Shown: positions 16,203 through 24,859, counted from the first letter of the stretch. The stretch is 56,335 bases of DNA from Gammaproteobacteria bacterium (GCA_030429865.1 JAUIFX010000003.1:1-56335); one strand, 5' to 3'. The notes: generated by a model not told the origin, from the sequence alone. Numbers and translations are program-made.

Positions 16203-16283
16203 CGAATTGGTACTCCCCTGTGGCGCGCTTGCGCGGCACCCATGTTATCGAATGCGCGGCACGCGGAGGAGCGGCGCAGCGGC

Positions 16284-18527
16284 TCAGGCGATGTCGACGG
16301 TGACCTCGACGCCGTTGAGCACGGCATTGCCGGAGAGCGGGTCGATGTCGGCGACGACGACGTCGTTGACGCTCGCGCCGGCGTGCGCACGGGCGCGCGC
16401 GAGGCGCGTGTCGTCGAAGCGGTGACCGTAACCGTGGGGCAGGCTGACCACGCCGGGACGCATCTCGTCGTGGACTTCGAGCGGCACTTCGACGACGCCG
16501 GCCGCCGATCGGAGCGCGACGCGGCTGCCGTCGGCGAGCCCGCGCGCGGCGGCGTCATCCGCGTGCATGCGCAAGGTGCAGCGTTCCGGGCGTTCGATCA
16601 AGGACGGCAGGTTGTGCATCCACGAGTTGTTGGAATGGAACTCGCGCCGCCCGATGAGCAGCAGCCGGTCGCTCGCGGGCGCCATGCCGAGCTCCGCCGC
16701 GGCGGCGGCGAGTTCGCCGTCGATGGCAGCATCGGCCAGCGCCAGGCGGCCGTCGCGCGTGCGCAGCCGGCCGGGTAATTGCGGCTGCATCGGACCGAGA
16801 TCGATGCCGTGCGGCGCTGCACGCAGCCGCGCGAGGTTGAGGCCGTCGATATCGTCGGCGAAGCCGTCGCCGAACGGCCCCGTGCGGACCAGGAAATCGA
16901 GCATGCGATCGCAGGGCTCCTCGCCGTCGATGCGCGCGAGGATGTCCTCGACGGCAGCGCCGGCGATGGGCGATGCCGGGTTGCCCACTTCGCGCGCGAC
17001 CTGTTCGGCGAGGTAGGCTTCGGCGCGCACGCCGACGTCCCCGCCGGGGTCTTCGCCTGCCGCGATCATCGCCAGCCGCAACAGGATGTCCTCCTCGGTT
17101 GGGCCTGCGGCGTCGAACACCCGCGGCGAGTAGTTGGCCACCGAGCGCACCGCGAAGCGCAGGAAAAGGATGTCGTAATGCGCGCGTTCGAGCGCCGAGG
17201 GCGGTGGCAGGACGACGTCGGCGTGGCGCGTCGTCTCGTTGAGGTAGATGTCGACGCTGAGCATGAAATCGAGGCCGGCCAAGGCGCGGTCGAGACGGCC
17301 GCCATCCGGCGTCGACAGCACCGGGTTGCCGGCGATCGTGACCAGGGCCCGGACCTGGCCGTCGCCGGGCGTCTCGATCTCCTCGGCCAGGCAGGCTACC
17401 GGCAGTTCGCCCATCACCTCGGGATGCCCGGCCACGCGCGAGTGCCAGCGCCCGGTGGCGAAGCCGCGCCCGCCGGGTGTGCCGTCGTGCACGCGGTCGT
17501 GCGGCGCGAGCGGAAACATCACGCCGCCCTCGCGATCGAGATTGCCGGTAAGGATATTGAGCAGCTCCGTGGCCCAGGCGGCAAGCGTGCCGTGCCGGTT
17601 GGCATGGCTGCCGATGCGCGCGTAGACGGCCGCACGCGGCGCCGCGGCGAGTTCGCGTGCGATCCGCCGCGTCGTCGCGGCATCGATGTCGCAGCGCGCG
17701 GCGACCGCTTCGGGCGTGAAAGCGGCGAGCCGCGCGGCGAGCGTGTCGAGGCCATCAGTGAACGCGGCCAGGCGGCCGGGGGCGGCGCGGCCTTCGCTGA
17801 CGATGACCTGGGCCAGGGCGAGCATCCAGTGGGCATCGAAACCGGGGCGGATCGCAAGGTGCAGGTCGGCGTGTTCGGCGGTACGCGTGCGCCGCGGATC
17901 GACTACCACGAAGCGCCCCCCGCGGCGCCGCAGGCGCCGGATGCGCCCGGGCAGGTCGGGTGCGGTCCACAGCGAACCGTTCGATTCCCACGGGTTCGCG
18001 CCGAGCAGGAGCAGGTAGTCGGTGCGGTCGATGTCCGGCACCGGCAGCGCGAAGGGATCGCCGAACATCAGGCCGCTGGCGACGTGCTTGGGGATCTGGT
18101 CGACGGTCGAGGCGGTGAACAGCTGGCGCGTGTTGAGTGCTTTCAGCAGTGGACGCAGGAACAGCGAGCCGGCGAGGTTGTGCACGGTCGGATTGCCGAC
18201 GTAGACGCCGATGCCCGCCCGACCGCGCTCGGCGAGCCAGGGCGCGAGCCCTTCGCTCACGCGTGCCCAGGCTTCCTCCCAGCTCGCCTCCTGCAGCCGC
18301 CCGTCACGCCGTACCAGGGGCCGGCGCAGGCGATCCGGATCGTCGTGCAGTTCGCCGAGCGCGACGCCCTTGGGACACAGGTAACCGGCGCTGAGCACGT
18401 CGTCGCGATCGCCGCGCACGCGGAGCACGCGGCCGTCACGCACGCTGATGGCCAGGCCGCAGGTCGCTTCACACAGCGGGCAAGTGCGGTAAGCGGTACG
18501 GGTCTCGGCGTGGCTGGCGGCGTTCAT
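16284..18527 (-). CDS. Molybdopterin-dependent oxidoreductase (DMSO-reductase superfamily)
   Basis: 747 residues. Near the N-terminus a 4Fe-4S ligand set Cys16, Cys19, Cys23 and Cys51 (CPLCEATCG ... YLCPKG) precedes the bis-MGD-binding domains (LLLLGANPWESNGS, VVDPRRTRTAEHAD). The C-terminal dinucleotide-binding domain has NDVVVADIDPLSGNAVLNGVEV. There is no Tat signal, so it is probably cytoplasmic. The molybdenum ligand position is unclear: the expected region reads TASTVDQIPKH without Cys. Related proteins are annotated as formate dehydrogenase-like or BisC-like; no partner subunit lies next to it. The start is the ATG 18 bp inside the longest frame, with GGAG just upstream (AGGAGTATCCACC). 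Confidence 0.88.
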   Translation of the reverse strand: MNAASHAETRTAYRTCPLCEATCGLAISVRDGRVLRVRGDRDDVLSAGYLCPKGVALGELHDDPDRLRRPLVRRDGRLQEASWEEAWARVSEGLAPWLAERGRAGIGVYVGNPTVHNLAGSLFLRPLLKALNTRQLFTASTVDQIPKHVASGLMFGDPFALPVPDIDRTDYLLLLGANPWESNGSLWTAPDLPGRIRRLRRRGGRFVVVDPRRTRTAEHADLHLAIRPGFDAHWMLALAQVIVSEGRAAPGRLAAFTDGLDTLAARLAAFTPEAVAARCDIDAATTRRIARELAAAPRAAVYARIGSHANRHGTLAAWATELLNILTGNLDREGGVMFPLAPHDRVHDGTPGGRGFATGRWHSRVAGHPEVMGELPVACLAEEIETPGDGQVRALVTIAGNPVLSTPDGGRLDRALAGLDFMLSVDIYLNETTRHADVVLPPPSALERAHYDILFLRFAVRSVANYSPRVFDAAGPTEEDILLRLAMIAAGEDPGGDVGVRAEAYLAEQVAREVGNPASPIAGAAVEDILARIDGEEPCDRMLDFLVRTGPFGDGFADDIDGLNLARLRAAPHGIDLGPMQPQLPGRLRTRDGRLALADAAIDGELAAAAAELGMAPASDRLLLIGRREFHSNNSWMHNLPSLIERPERCTLRMHADDAAARGLADGSRVALRSAAGVVEVPLEVHDEMRPGVVSLPHGYGHRFDDTRLARARAHAGASVNDVVVADIDPLSGNAVLNGVEVTVDIA

Positions 18528-18663
18528 GGTGGATACTCCTCGCAAAATCGTCGCGCGGCCGGCCCCGGCTGCGCGTGGCGGCAGTGTAGCGTGGCGACCG
18601 CGATGATGCGCGGGCGCCGGCGTGCTTGCCGCGCGTCCTGCGATCGTCCCGCAACCACGAATA

Positions 18664-18685
18664 ATTTTGAGACCGGTTCTAGAAT
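18664..18685 (+). promoter_or_regulatory. Possible operator/promoter before the hydratase gene
   Basis: An AT-rich patch unlike its surroundings contains ACCGGT framed as T-N3-ACCGGT-N3-A, followed by the palindrome TTCTAGAA and a -10-like TAGAAT. It could be a TetR-type operator over a promoter for the hydratase/RlmK pair. Weak evidence. Confidence 0.3.
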
Positions 18686-18718
18686 AGGACGCTCGTCTGC
18701 CCCGGGGAGCGCATCATC

Positions 18719-19504
18719 ATGTCCGACGCTATTCGCCGTCGCGCCAAGGACCTGTTCGCCCAGCACCGCTCGCGCGAACGTTTCGTGCCGTTCGGCGGTA
18801 CCCAGGCGTTGCCCGACCTCGCCACCGCGTACGCTGTCCAGGAGAGCTATGTCGCCCTCCGCCGGGCCTACGAGGGCAGTGCGATCGCGGGCTGGAAGAT
18901 CGGCCTGACCTCGCAGCGCATGCAGGCCCTGCTCGGCATCGACAGCCCCATCGCCGGCGCCATACTCGATTCGCAGGTCATCGCCAGCGGCGCCAGCGTA
19001 GCGCGCGCGGACTACGTGCATCTCGGCCTCGAGACCGAGATCGCCGCGCGCCTCGGGCGCGACCTGCCGGCGGCCGGCGCGCCCTACACGCGCGACTCGG
19101 TTGCGGCGGCCGTCGAGGCCGTGTGCGCGGCCATCGAACTGGTCGACGATCGCGCCGCCGACTATGCCCTCACCGATATCGGTTCGCTGGTCGCGGACAA
19201 CAGCTGGAACGAGGGCGTCGTGCTCGGTGAGTTTCGTCGCGACTGGCCCGACCTCGGCAGCGTCACCGCGCACGTACTGCGCGATGGCGAGGAGATCGAT
19301 CGCGGCACCGGCGCAGACGTGCTCGGTCACCCGTTCGAACCGCTGACCTGGCTCGCCAATCACCTCGCGGCGCGCGGCCAGTGCCTGCGCGCGGGCGACA
19401 TCGTCTCCACCGGCAGCATCGCGACGACGCGCTTTCCGGCCGCGCCGGAAACGTGTCGTTTCGTCGTCGAGGGCATCGGTGACGTGACCCTGGTGGTGCG
19501 ATGA
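18719..19504 (+). CDS. 2-oxopent-4-enoate hydratase / 4-oxalocrotonate decarboxylase-like enzyme (FAH fold)
   Basis: 261 residues of the MhpD/XylJ branch of the fumarylacetoacetate-hydrolase superfamily, which hydrates or decarboxylates 2-oxo-dienoates late in aromatic meta-cleavage. It has AGWKIGLTSQRMQALLGI, the metal-binding LGLETEIAARLGRDL segment with Glu pair, and VCAAIELVDDR. GGGGAG precedes the ATG. No ring-cleavage dioxygenase lies nearby, so the pathway is not assigned. Its stop overlaps the next start (ATGA). Confidence 0.88.
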   Translation: MSDAIRRRAKDLFAQHRSRERFVPFGGTQALPDLATAYAVQESYVALRRAYEGSAIAGWKIGLTSQRMQALLGIDSPIAGAILDSQVIASGASVARADYVHLGLETEIAARLGRDLPAAGAPYTRDSVAAAVEAVCAAIELVDDRAADYALTDIGSLVADNSWNEGVVLGEFRRDWPDLGSVTAHVLRDGEEIDRGTGADVLGHPFEPLTWLANHLAARGQCLRAGDIVSTGSIATTRFPAAPETCRFVVEGIGDVTLVVR

Positions 19505-20445
19505 CGGCAACGGGTGCGGTCGAGGCGCTGGCCAACCGTTTGCGCAAGAACGCCCGGCACCTCGGACGCTGGGCCCGCCGCGAGGGGCTCGAGGCGTGGC
19601 GTGTCTACGATCGCGACATGCCGGAGTTCCCTTACGCGGTGGACCGCTACGGCAGCCGGCTCCACGTGCAGTTGTTCGAAGGCAGGCGGCCGTTCACGGA
19701 CGCCGACATCGGAGAACATCTTGCCGCGATTGCCGAGGCGCTCGAGGTCGTCCCCGCGTGCTGCGCATTCAAGCTCAGGCGCCGCCAGCGCGGCACCTCG
19801 CAATACGAGAAGCTCGACGTGCCCGGCGAGTCGTTCGTGGTCGCCGAGCGCGGCCTGCGCTTCGAGGTCAATCTCACCGCCTACCTGGACACCGGCTTGT
19901 TCCTCGATCACCGCGACACCCGCGCGCTGGTGCGCGAGGCAGCCGCGGGAACCCGGTTTCTCAACCTGTTTGCCTACACCGGCAGCTTCACGGTCTATGC
20001 CGCCGCCGGGGGCGCCGCGAGCACGCTGACGCTCGACATGTCGCAGACCTACCAGGACTGGACCCGGCGCAACCTCGCGCTCAACGGATTCGATGACGAA
20101 GCGCGTCATCGCCTGCTGCGCACCGACGTCACCGCGTGGCTCGAGAGCGCCCACCGTGACGCCGCGCGCTACGACCTGATCGTGCTCGATCCACCGAGCT
20201 TCTCGAACTCCAAGCGCATGCGTGCGAGTTTCGACGTGCAGCGCGACCAGGTGCCGCTGGTGTCGCGCAGCGCGGCGCTGCTCGCGCCGGGCGGACGCCT
20301 GTACTTCTCCAACAACCGCCAGGGCTTCCGCCTCGATGCCGCGCTCGAGCGCGACTGGTGCTGCGAGGAGATCACCGCGCGCACCGTGCCCGAGGACTTC
20401 AAGCGGCGGCAGCCGCATCGCTGCTGGCTGATCACGCGCCCCTGA
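19501..20445 (+). CDS. RlmK-like 23S rRNA methyltransferase domain, stand-alone
   Basis: 314-residue class I SAM methyltransferase matching the C-terminal half (RlmK, m7G2069) of the E. coli RlmKL fusion. It has NLFAYTGSFTVYAA (155-168) as the SAM site and DPPSFSNSKRM (230-240) as the catalytic NPPY-like motif. The N-terminal part (YDRDMPEFPYAVDRY) also follows RlmK. The N-terminal RlmL half (about 380 residues, with THUMP domain) is absent here, so this is a separate gene or a paralog. It overlaps the hydratase by 4 bp, an odd functional pairing. Confidence 0.85.
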   Translation: MTATGAVEALANRLRKNARHLGRWARREGLEAWRVYDRDMPEFPYAVDRYGSRLHVQLFEGRRPFTDADIGEHLAAIAEALEVVPACCAFKLRRRQRGTSQYEKLDVPGESFVVAERGLRFEVNLTAYLDTGLFLDHRDTRALVREAAAGTRFLNLFAYTGSFTVYAAAGGAASTLTLDMSQTYQDWTRRNLALNGFDDEARHRLLRTDVTAWLESAHRDAARYDLIVLDPPSFSNSKRMRASFDVQRDQVPLVSRSAALLAPGGRLYFSNNRQGFRLDAALERDWCCEEITARTVPEDFKRRQPHRCWLITRP

Positions 20446-20668
20446 AAGGGCGGCGCGGCGCCGTCGCCAGCACGGTGCGCGGGCCGCCGCCGCGCCGTGA
20501 ACGTGGCGTGCTTGGATTGCGCGCGATCGTGCGTGCGGGAGCGGCGAATCCCGGGGGCCCTGCGTACCACAGGCATCCCGTATAGACTGCGAATTGCGAT
20601 CAGCGCCAGCGCCGTTCCCGGGCGGGCCGGCCGGCGCGCGCACTGCCGTCCCCGCGGAGTCCGAGCCC

Positions 20669-21010
20669 ATGCGCCATCTCTGTCTCGTTCTGCTCCTCAG
20701 CACAACTGCGCCGAGCGCGCAGGCGATTACGAGCATCGCCGACTTCTCGTGCGCCGAGTGGTCTGCGCGCCGCGCGAGCGGCCGCGACGTGCACCCGCCG
20801 CAGATGTGGCTGAGCGGCTTCATGACCGCGCTCGCGACGGCGCTGCGCGTCGACGTGCTGGCCATCACCGACGCGGAAGCCGTCTTCACCTGGATGGACG
20901 ACTACTGCGGCGAGCACCCGGACGCGCAGCTCTCCGAAGGCGGGCAGCGCTTGTTCAACGAGCTGCTCGGCAGACTACCGCGCTCGCGGCCCTACCTGTC
21001 GCGGCGCTGA
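20669..21010 (+). CDS. Small secreted protein, weakly HdeA/Rap1a-like
   Basis: 113 residues with a signal peptide (MRHLCLVLLLSTTAPSAQA) ending near residue 19. The mature part has two cysteines (FSCAEW and DDYCGEHP) about 46 residues apart, probably a disulfide. It ends in a helix (GGQRLFNELLGRL). The layout of W-x-SGF, TDAEAVF and YC-x2-HP resembles the HdeA/Rap1a-type periplasmic fold, but similarity is too weak to name. The start is chosen by the signal peptide; the upstream frame extension lacks features. Confidence 0.6.
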   Translation: MRHLCLVLLLSTTAPSAQAITSIADFSCAEWSARRASGRDVHPPQMWLSGFMTALATALRVDVLAITDAEAVFTWMDDYCGEHPDAQLSEGGQRLFNELLGRLPRSRPYLSRR

Positions 21011-21084
21011 GGCGCTTGCCCACCCCTGCGCTCCTGGCCTATCGTCGGGGCGCTTTGCTTGGTAACCAGCGTGGGGAGCGCGAC

Positions 21085-21525
21085 ATGACGATAGACGAGA
21101 TGAACGAGCTGGAGGCGATCCGCCAGCTGAAGGCCCGCTACTTCCGCCTCATGGACACCCAGCAGTGGGAACCGTGGCGCGAGTGTTTCACCGAGGACGT
21201 GCATGCCTTCTACGAGGGTGTGCCGCGGGCGAGTGCCGACCTGCCCCTCGATATCGGCTGTGACGGCCGCCCCGCGCTGGTCGACGGCGTGAGCACCTTG
21301 ATGACCGGTGCCCAGTCGATCCACCAGGGTTTCATGCCCGAGCTCGAGCTGACGAGCGCGACCACGGCGCGCGGTATCTGGGCGATGTTCGACTACGTCA
21401 TGTTGCCCACCTGCCACTTCAAGGGCTGGGGGCACTACCACGAGGAGTACGTCAAGGACGCCGGCGTGTGGCGCATGAAGAAGATCCATCTCACGCGTTT
21501 GCACACCGAGGAAAACTTCCTCTAG
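21085..21525 (+). CDS. SnoaL-like (NTF2-fold) protein
   Basis: 146 residues of the SnoaL_4 / scytalone-dehydratase-like group: it opens EAIRQLKARYFRLMDTQQWEPWRECFTEDV and ends with WRMKKIHLTRLHTEENF. GGGGAG precedes the ATG. Members isomerise, dehydrate or bind small hydrophobic molecules. The TAG stop lies exactly at the left end of an inserted repeat element (21524 onward), so the present C-terminus may be set by that insertion. A related protein is encoded at 22404-22838. Confidence 0.82.
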   Translation: MTIDEMNELEAIRQLKARYFRLMDTQQWEPWRECFTEDVHAFYEGVPRASADLPLDIGCDGRPALVDGVSTLMTGAQSIHQGFMPELELTSATTARGIWAMFDYVMLPTCHFKGWGHYHEEYVKDAGVWRMKKIHLTRLHTEENFL

Positions 21526-21685
21526 GGAAGCTCTGATTAAGGCCGGGCCGAGCAGATCGTGTTCGCGCTGTTCGAGTTCAAGACGCGACGCGCGCGTCAT
21601 CGCCGGCTATGGCGAAGCGTCGCAACGCCGGAATCGGGCAGCGCGGGCGCGAGATGCGGGTTCATGACTTGTTCAGAGGTTCCCT
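21524..21685. mobile_element. MITE-like element with inverted ends
   Basis: About 162 bp bounded by imperfect terminal inverted repeats: AGGGAAGCTCTGATTAAG on the left and, read inward from the right, AGGGAACCTCTGAACAAG (15 of 18 match). No transposase frame fits inside. The interior contains nested dyads (GCGACGC ... GCGTCGC and CGCC-GGCTAT-GGCG). If the ends are taken as GGAA, the flanks are CTAG and CTGG, a near-match for a 4-bp target duplication as made by IS5-group elements. The family assignment is from memory of similar ends. Confidence 0.7.
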
Positions 21686-21697
21686 GGCACAAGCGGC

Positions 21698-21726
21698 CAT
21701 GCGGCCCGGTCTACACCGGCCGCATG
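21698..21726 (-). terminator. Long hairpin between the MITE and the Ddn-like gene
   Basis: A 12-bp stem (CATGCGGCCCGGT / ACCGGCCGCATG, one bulged C) with a 4-nt loop lies just after the stop of the leftward Ddn-like gene. There is no U tract; it may act as terminator for that gene. Confidence 0.4.
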
Positions 21727-21758
21727 AAGGCCGCACGAAGCGCCGGCGACCCCGGGTA

Positions 21759-22274
21759 TCAGGCGTCGGCGAGGACCGCCCGTCCGTCGCGGCGCTGGCG
21801 CTCGACCTCGGACAAGCGCGGTGGCGGCGTTGCCGGCAGCAGGCGGAAGGTCGGATGCAGCCAGGCGCTGGCCCAGAACAGGTCGGGGTCGCCGCCGCGA
21901 TCGATGAGGAATAGGCGCTCGACGGTGTTGCCGAAGTGATGCAGGTACTTGTGCAGCACGAAGCGCTTCTCCGCCGCGCCGATCTCGAGCGCATGGAAGC
22001 TGAGCTCTTCCTTGCCGCGGCGCAGCTTGAGTTCGCGGCTCGCGCGCAGGTTGCGCGCCCAGTGGGTTTCACCGCGCGGCGAGACCAGGTAGAGCACGTC
22101 GTCGATACCGAACAGCAAGACCGGGGTGCGTCGCGGTAATCCGCTGCGCCGCCCGCGTACCTCGAGCACGTAATGGTGGCGGCTGGCGATGCCGCGATCG
22201 ATGAGCAGGATGCGGATGCGGTCGAGCACGCGCTCGATCCACCAGGGTTGGCGATAGGCCGGGAATTCGTCCAT
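21759..22274 (-). CDS. Deazaflavin/F420-type nitroreductase-family (Ddn-like) protein
   Basis: 171 residues of the split-barrel Ddn/PF04075-type family. It has the strand pattern YVLEVRGRRSGLPRRTPVLLFGIDDVLYLVSPRGETHWARNLRAS, which matches the family's core (RGRKSG-x-RT and WxxNLxA). Family members in actinobacteria reduce nitro or quinone substrates with F420; whether this organism makes F420 is not shown, so FMN, haem or no cofactor is possible. The ATG at 22274 follows GGAGAAA; longer upstream starts lack support. Confidence 0.8.
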   Translation of the reverse strand: MDEFPAYRQPWWIERVLDRIRILLIDRGIASRHHYVLEVRGRRSGLPRRTPVLLFGIDDVLYLVSPRGETHWARNLRASRELKLRRGKEELSFHALEIGAAEKRFVLHKYLHHFGNTVERLFLIDRGGDPDLFWASAWLHPTFRLLPATPPPRLSEVERQRRDGRAVLADA

Positions 22275-22403
22275 TGATTTCTCCAGCTGTGTGCATGCCG
22301 ATGTTGCGCGGCACGGCGCGGCGGGCACGACGCCCAGCATAGCCGCCGCAGCGCGGAACCGCCAGCGGCCCGCCGCGTCAACGGCGGGCCGCTGCCACGG
22401 CGC

Positions 22404-22838
22404 TCAGCGATCGGCGACCATGCGCAGGGCCACGCGCAGGTGCTGGTACTTCCACTCGCCGTCGATCTTCACGTAGTCGTCGTCGTAGCGCAGGGCGAGC
22501 CATTTCTCGTCGTCGTTCTCGCGGTAGGTCCACGGTCCCATGATGTACCAGATGCCGGTCGCGCGATCGCCGTCGACCTCGATGACCGGGTTCATGATGT
22601 TGTGCTGCGAGAAGTTGAACATCTTGCGGAAGTTGGCGAACAGTTCGCTGATTTCCGCGTGGCCGCGTGCGGTACCGAAGTCGGCACTCTCCCAGATGCC
22701 GTCTTCGGCGAACACCGTCTTGACGGTCTCGGGGTTGTGGTCGTCGTCACAGATGTGGCAGTAGCGTGCCTTGAGCTGCTTGATCGCCTCGATGTCCTCG
22801 AGGCGCGTGATGCGTTTCTCCAGAGCGGCCATGTCCAT
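22404..22838 (-). CDS. SnoaL-like (NTF2-fold) protein
   Basis: 144 residues. The opening ALEKRITRLEDIEAIKQLKARYCHICDDDHNPETV and closing DGEWKYQHLRVALRM are typical of the SnoaL_4 group. It resembles the protein at 21085-21525 in the EAI-QLKARY opening, suggesting shared ancestry. A conserved Asp-His-type pair seen in scytalone dehydratase may be represented by D33/H34 and H79, but I cannot confirm it. AGGGAGGAAACACG precedes the ATG. Confidence 0.82.
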   Translation of the reverse strand: MDMAALEKRITRLEDIEAIKQLKARYCHICDDDHNPETVKTVFAEDGIWESADFGTARGHAEISELFANFRKMFNFSQHNIMNPVIEVDGDRATGIWYIMGPWTYRENDDEKWLALRYDDDYVKIDGEWKYQHLRVALRMVADR

Positions 22839-22955
22839 CGTCGTGTTTCCTCCCTCGGGACCTTCCCGGTGTCGTTGAGAGACACATTCTCGCCATGAAC
22901 GGCCGCCGGCGGCAACGGTGCGCGCGGTGCTGCGGCGCGGCGCCGCAAGCGCGGA

Positions 22956-23504
22956 TCAGGGCGCGCTGCTTGCGCGCGAGATGAACGACGACCAGGCCGG
23001 CACGTTGCGCAGCTCGTAACCCGCGTTCCAGTCCCAGATGCGCACCAGGGTATCCCACGCCTCGGCGCGAGCCTTGCCGGCGGCGTCACCGCCGTGACGC
23101 ACGCGCCACAGGTAGACGAACGCCGAGGCGCGCGCGTTGGCGTAGCAGTGCACGAGGACGCGCTTGTCACGGAACGCCTGCATCGCCGCCAGGAACGCTT
23201 CGAGGTCGGCCCCGGTCGGCTGTTCCCAGGCAATCGGAATGTGCCGGTAGTCGAGCCCGAGCGCGCGCACCAGTTCGCCTTCCTCGGCATAGGCGTCCGG
23301 CGAATCGACCGGGACCAGGTTGATGACGGCCTCGATCCCGGCGGCGGCAATCGCCGGCAACTGGTCCCGCGTGGGTTGTCCTGATGACGCTAGCGACGGC
23401 GAGTACTCGTAATAGTTGAACAGCTCGAGCAGCCCCAGCGGCTCCTCGGCCCGGCTGCCCACGCACAGCGCCAAGGACAACAGCACGGCAGCGAAACGAC
23501 GCAT
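22956..23504 (-). CDS. Exported tyrosine-phosphatase-like protein (DUF442/BLH-like)
   Basis: 182 residues with a signal peptide (MRRFAAVLLSLALCVGSRA), so periplasmic. The body follows the dual-specificity-phosphatase fold: SSGQPTRDQLPAIAAAGIEAVINL, then a P-loop VHCYANARAS at 118-127. The loop is Cys-x4-Arg (Cys120, Arg125), as in the DUF442/beta-lactamase-hydrolase-like proteins rather than the classic Cys-x5-Arg, and Asn replaces the usual Gly. Activity is therefore uncertain. It lies 35 bp after the aminotransferase gene on the same strand and may be co-transcribed. Confidence 0.8.
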   Translation of the reverse strand: MRRFAAVLLSLALCVGSRAEEPLGLLELFNYYEYSPSLASSGQPTRDQLPAIAAAGIEAVINLVPVDSPDAYAEEGELVRALGLDYRHIPIAWEQPTGADLEAFLAAMQAFRDKRVLVHCYANARASAFVYLWRVRHGGDAAGKARAEAWDTLVRIWDWNAGYELRNVPAWSSFISRASSAP

Positions 23505-23539
23505 GGCGGTGCCCCGGTAAGCTGCGGTGTTCGTGCTGC

Positions 23540-24814
23540 TCACAGCGTGCGCAGCACTTCGTCCAGCGCGTCGACGACGAGGTCCGCGTGCTCGCGCGCG
23601 AACGGCATCGGTGGCCGCATCTTGAGCACGTTGTCGAACTCGCCGATGCGGTTCATGAGGATGCCGCGCTCCTTCATCGTGTTGACCACCTCGCGGGTCA
23701 GTCCGGTGGCGGGTTCGCGGCTGCCGCGGTCTTCCACCAGCTCGACACCGATCCACAGGCCGTGACCGCGGATGTCGCCGATGCGCTCTTCGCGCGCCGC
23801 CAGTTCGCCGAGGCGTTCGCGCACGTAGCCGCCGGTCACGCGGGCGTGCTCGATGAGACCCTCGTCCTCCATCACGTCGAGCACTGCGGCGGCGACGGCG
23901 CAGGATACGGGGTTGCCGCCGAAGGTGTTGAAGTACATCACGTCGTGACGGAATGCGTCGATCAATTCGCCGCGCGCGGCGATTGCCGCGACCGGGTGAC
24001 CGTTGCCCATGGGTTTGCCCATGGTGACGATGTCGGGCGTGAAGCCCATCAGCTCGTGTCCCCACATGTGCCCGGTGCGGCCGAAGCCCGCCTGCACTTC
24101 GTCGGCGATGACCAGGCCGCCCGCCGCGCGCACCAGCGCGCAGGCCCGTTCCATGAAGCCGGGCGGCACGTCGGGCAGGCCCTCGTTGGCGAAGATCGAG
24201 CAGACGATCAGGCCGGCGAAAGGCACCCCGGCCTGCGCGAAGCTCTCGATGGCGGCGGCGACCTCGGCGAGGTCGGCCTCGGTCAGCGCCGCGCCGGCAA
24301 GGCCGTCGCGTGGGCGGTAGCTGTCGGGGTAGGGGATGGTACGCACGTCGGGGTGCGGGGTGACGCGGCCGTAGAACAGCGGCGAGATGGCATCGACCGC
24401 CGCGGTGTTGCCGTGGTAGGTCAGATTGGTGCAGATGATGCCGCGCCCGCCGCTCGCATGGCGCGCGATGCGCAGGGCCTGGTCGTTGGCTTCGCTGCCG
24501 GTACACACGTACATAACTTTCGACAGGCTTTCGTGCAAGGTCGCCAGCAGGCGTTCGCTGTAGTCGAGAATGGTCTCGTGCAGGTAGCGCGTGTGCACGT
24601 TGAGCGTCGCCGCCTGCCGGGTCAGCGCTTCGACCACGCGGGGGTGGCAATGACCCACGTGCGGCACGTTGTTGTAGCAGTCGAGGTAGCGCCGGCCGTC
24701 GGCGGCATACAGCCACACGCCTTCGCCGCGCACGATGTGCAGCGGTTCGTCGTAGAACAGCGGGGCGTCGCCGAGCAGCCGGCGGCGGCGCGCCAAGAGG
24801 GATTCGCGATCCAT
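23540..24814 (-). CDS. Class III aminotransferase, AGXT2L (phospho-lyase)-like
   Basis: 424-residue PLP enzyme. The PLP lysine is Lys267 in TMGKPMGNGHP, the pyridine-nitrogen Asp is Asp238 (IADEVQ), and GSEAN (106-110) binds phosphate. The N-terminal YLDCYNNVPHVGHCHPRVVEA and RYLHETILDYSERL resemble eukaryotic AGXT2L1/2, which are ammonia-releasing phospho-lyases for phosphoethanolamine and phosphohydroxylysine, more than classic omega-transaminases. An SDR and a divergent small-molecule kinase flank it, which fits phosphorylation followed by elimination. An ordinary aminotransferase reaction remains possible. The start is at MDRESLL. Confidence 0.85.
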   Translation of the reverse strand: MDRESLLARRRRLLGDAPLFYDEPLHIVRGEGVWLYAADGRRYLDCYNNVPHVGHCHPRVVEALTRQAATLNVHTRYLHETILDYSERLLATLHESLSKVMYVCTGSEANDQALRIARHASGGRGIICTNLTYHGNTAAVDAISPLFYGRVTPHPDVRTIPYPDSYRPRDGLAGAALTEADLAEVAAAIESFAQAGVPFAGLIVCSIFANEGLPDVPPGFMERACALVRAAGGLVIADEVQAGFGRTGHMWGHELMGFTPDIVTMGKPMGNGHPVAAIAARGELIDAFRHDVMYFNTFGGNPVSCAVAAAVLDVMEDEGLIEHARVTGGYVRERLGELAAREERIGDIRGHGLWIGVELVEDRGSREPATGLTREVVNTMKERGILMNRIGEFDNVLKMRPPMPFAREHADLVVDALDEVLRTL

Positions 24815-24859
24815 GCTTCTCAACCCGCGTCGCGGCTTCGGCGGCAATGCGTCGTCATG

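Noticed and set aside
16779..18908. Open plus-strand frame opposite the molybdopterin oxidoreductase
   Set aside because: The minus-strand protein has its Fe-S cysteines and MGD domains in order; the plus-strand product has no domain and is compositionally antisense-like.
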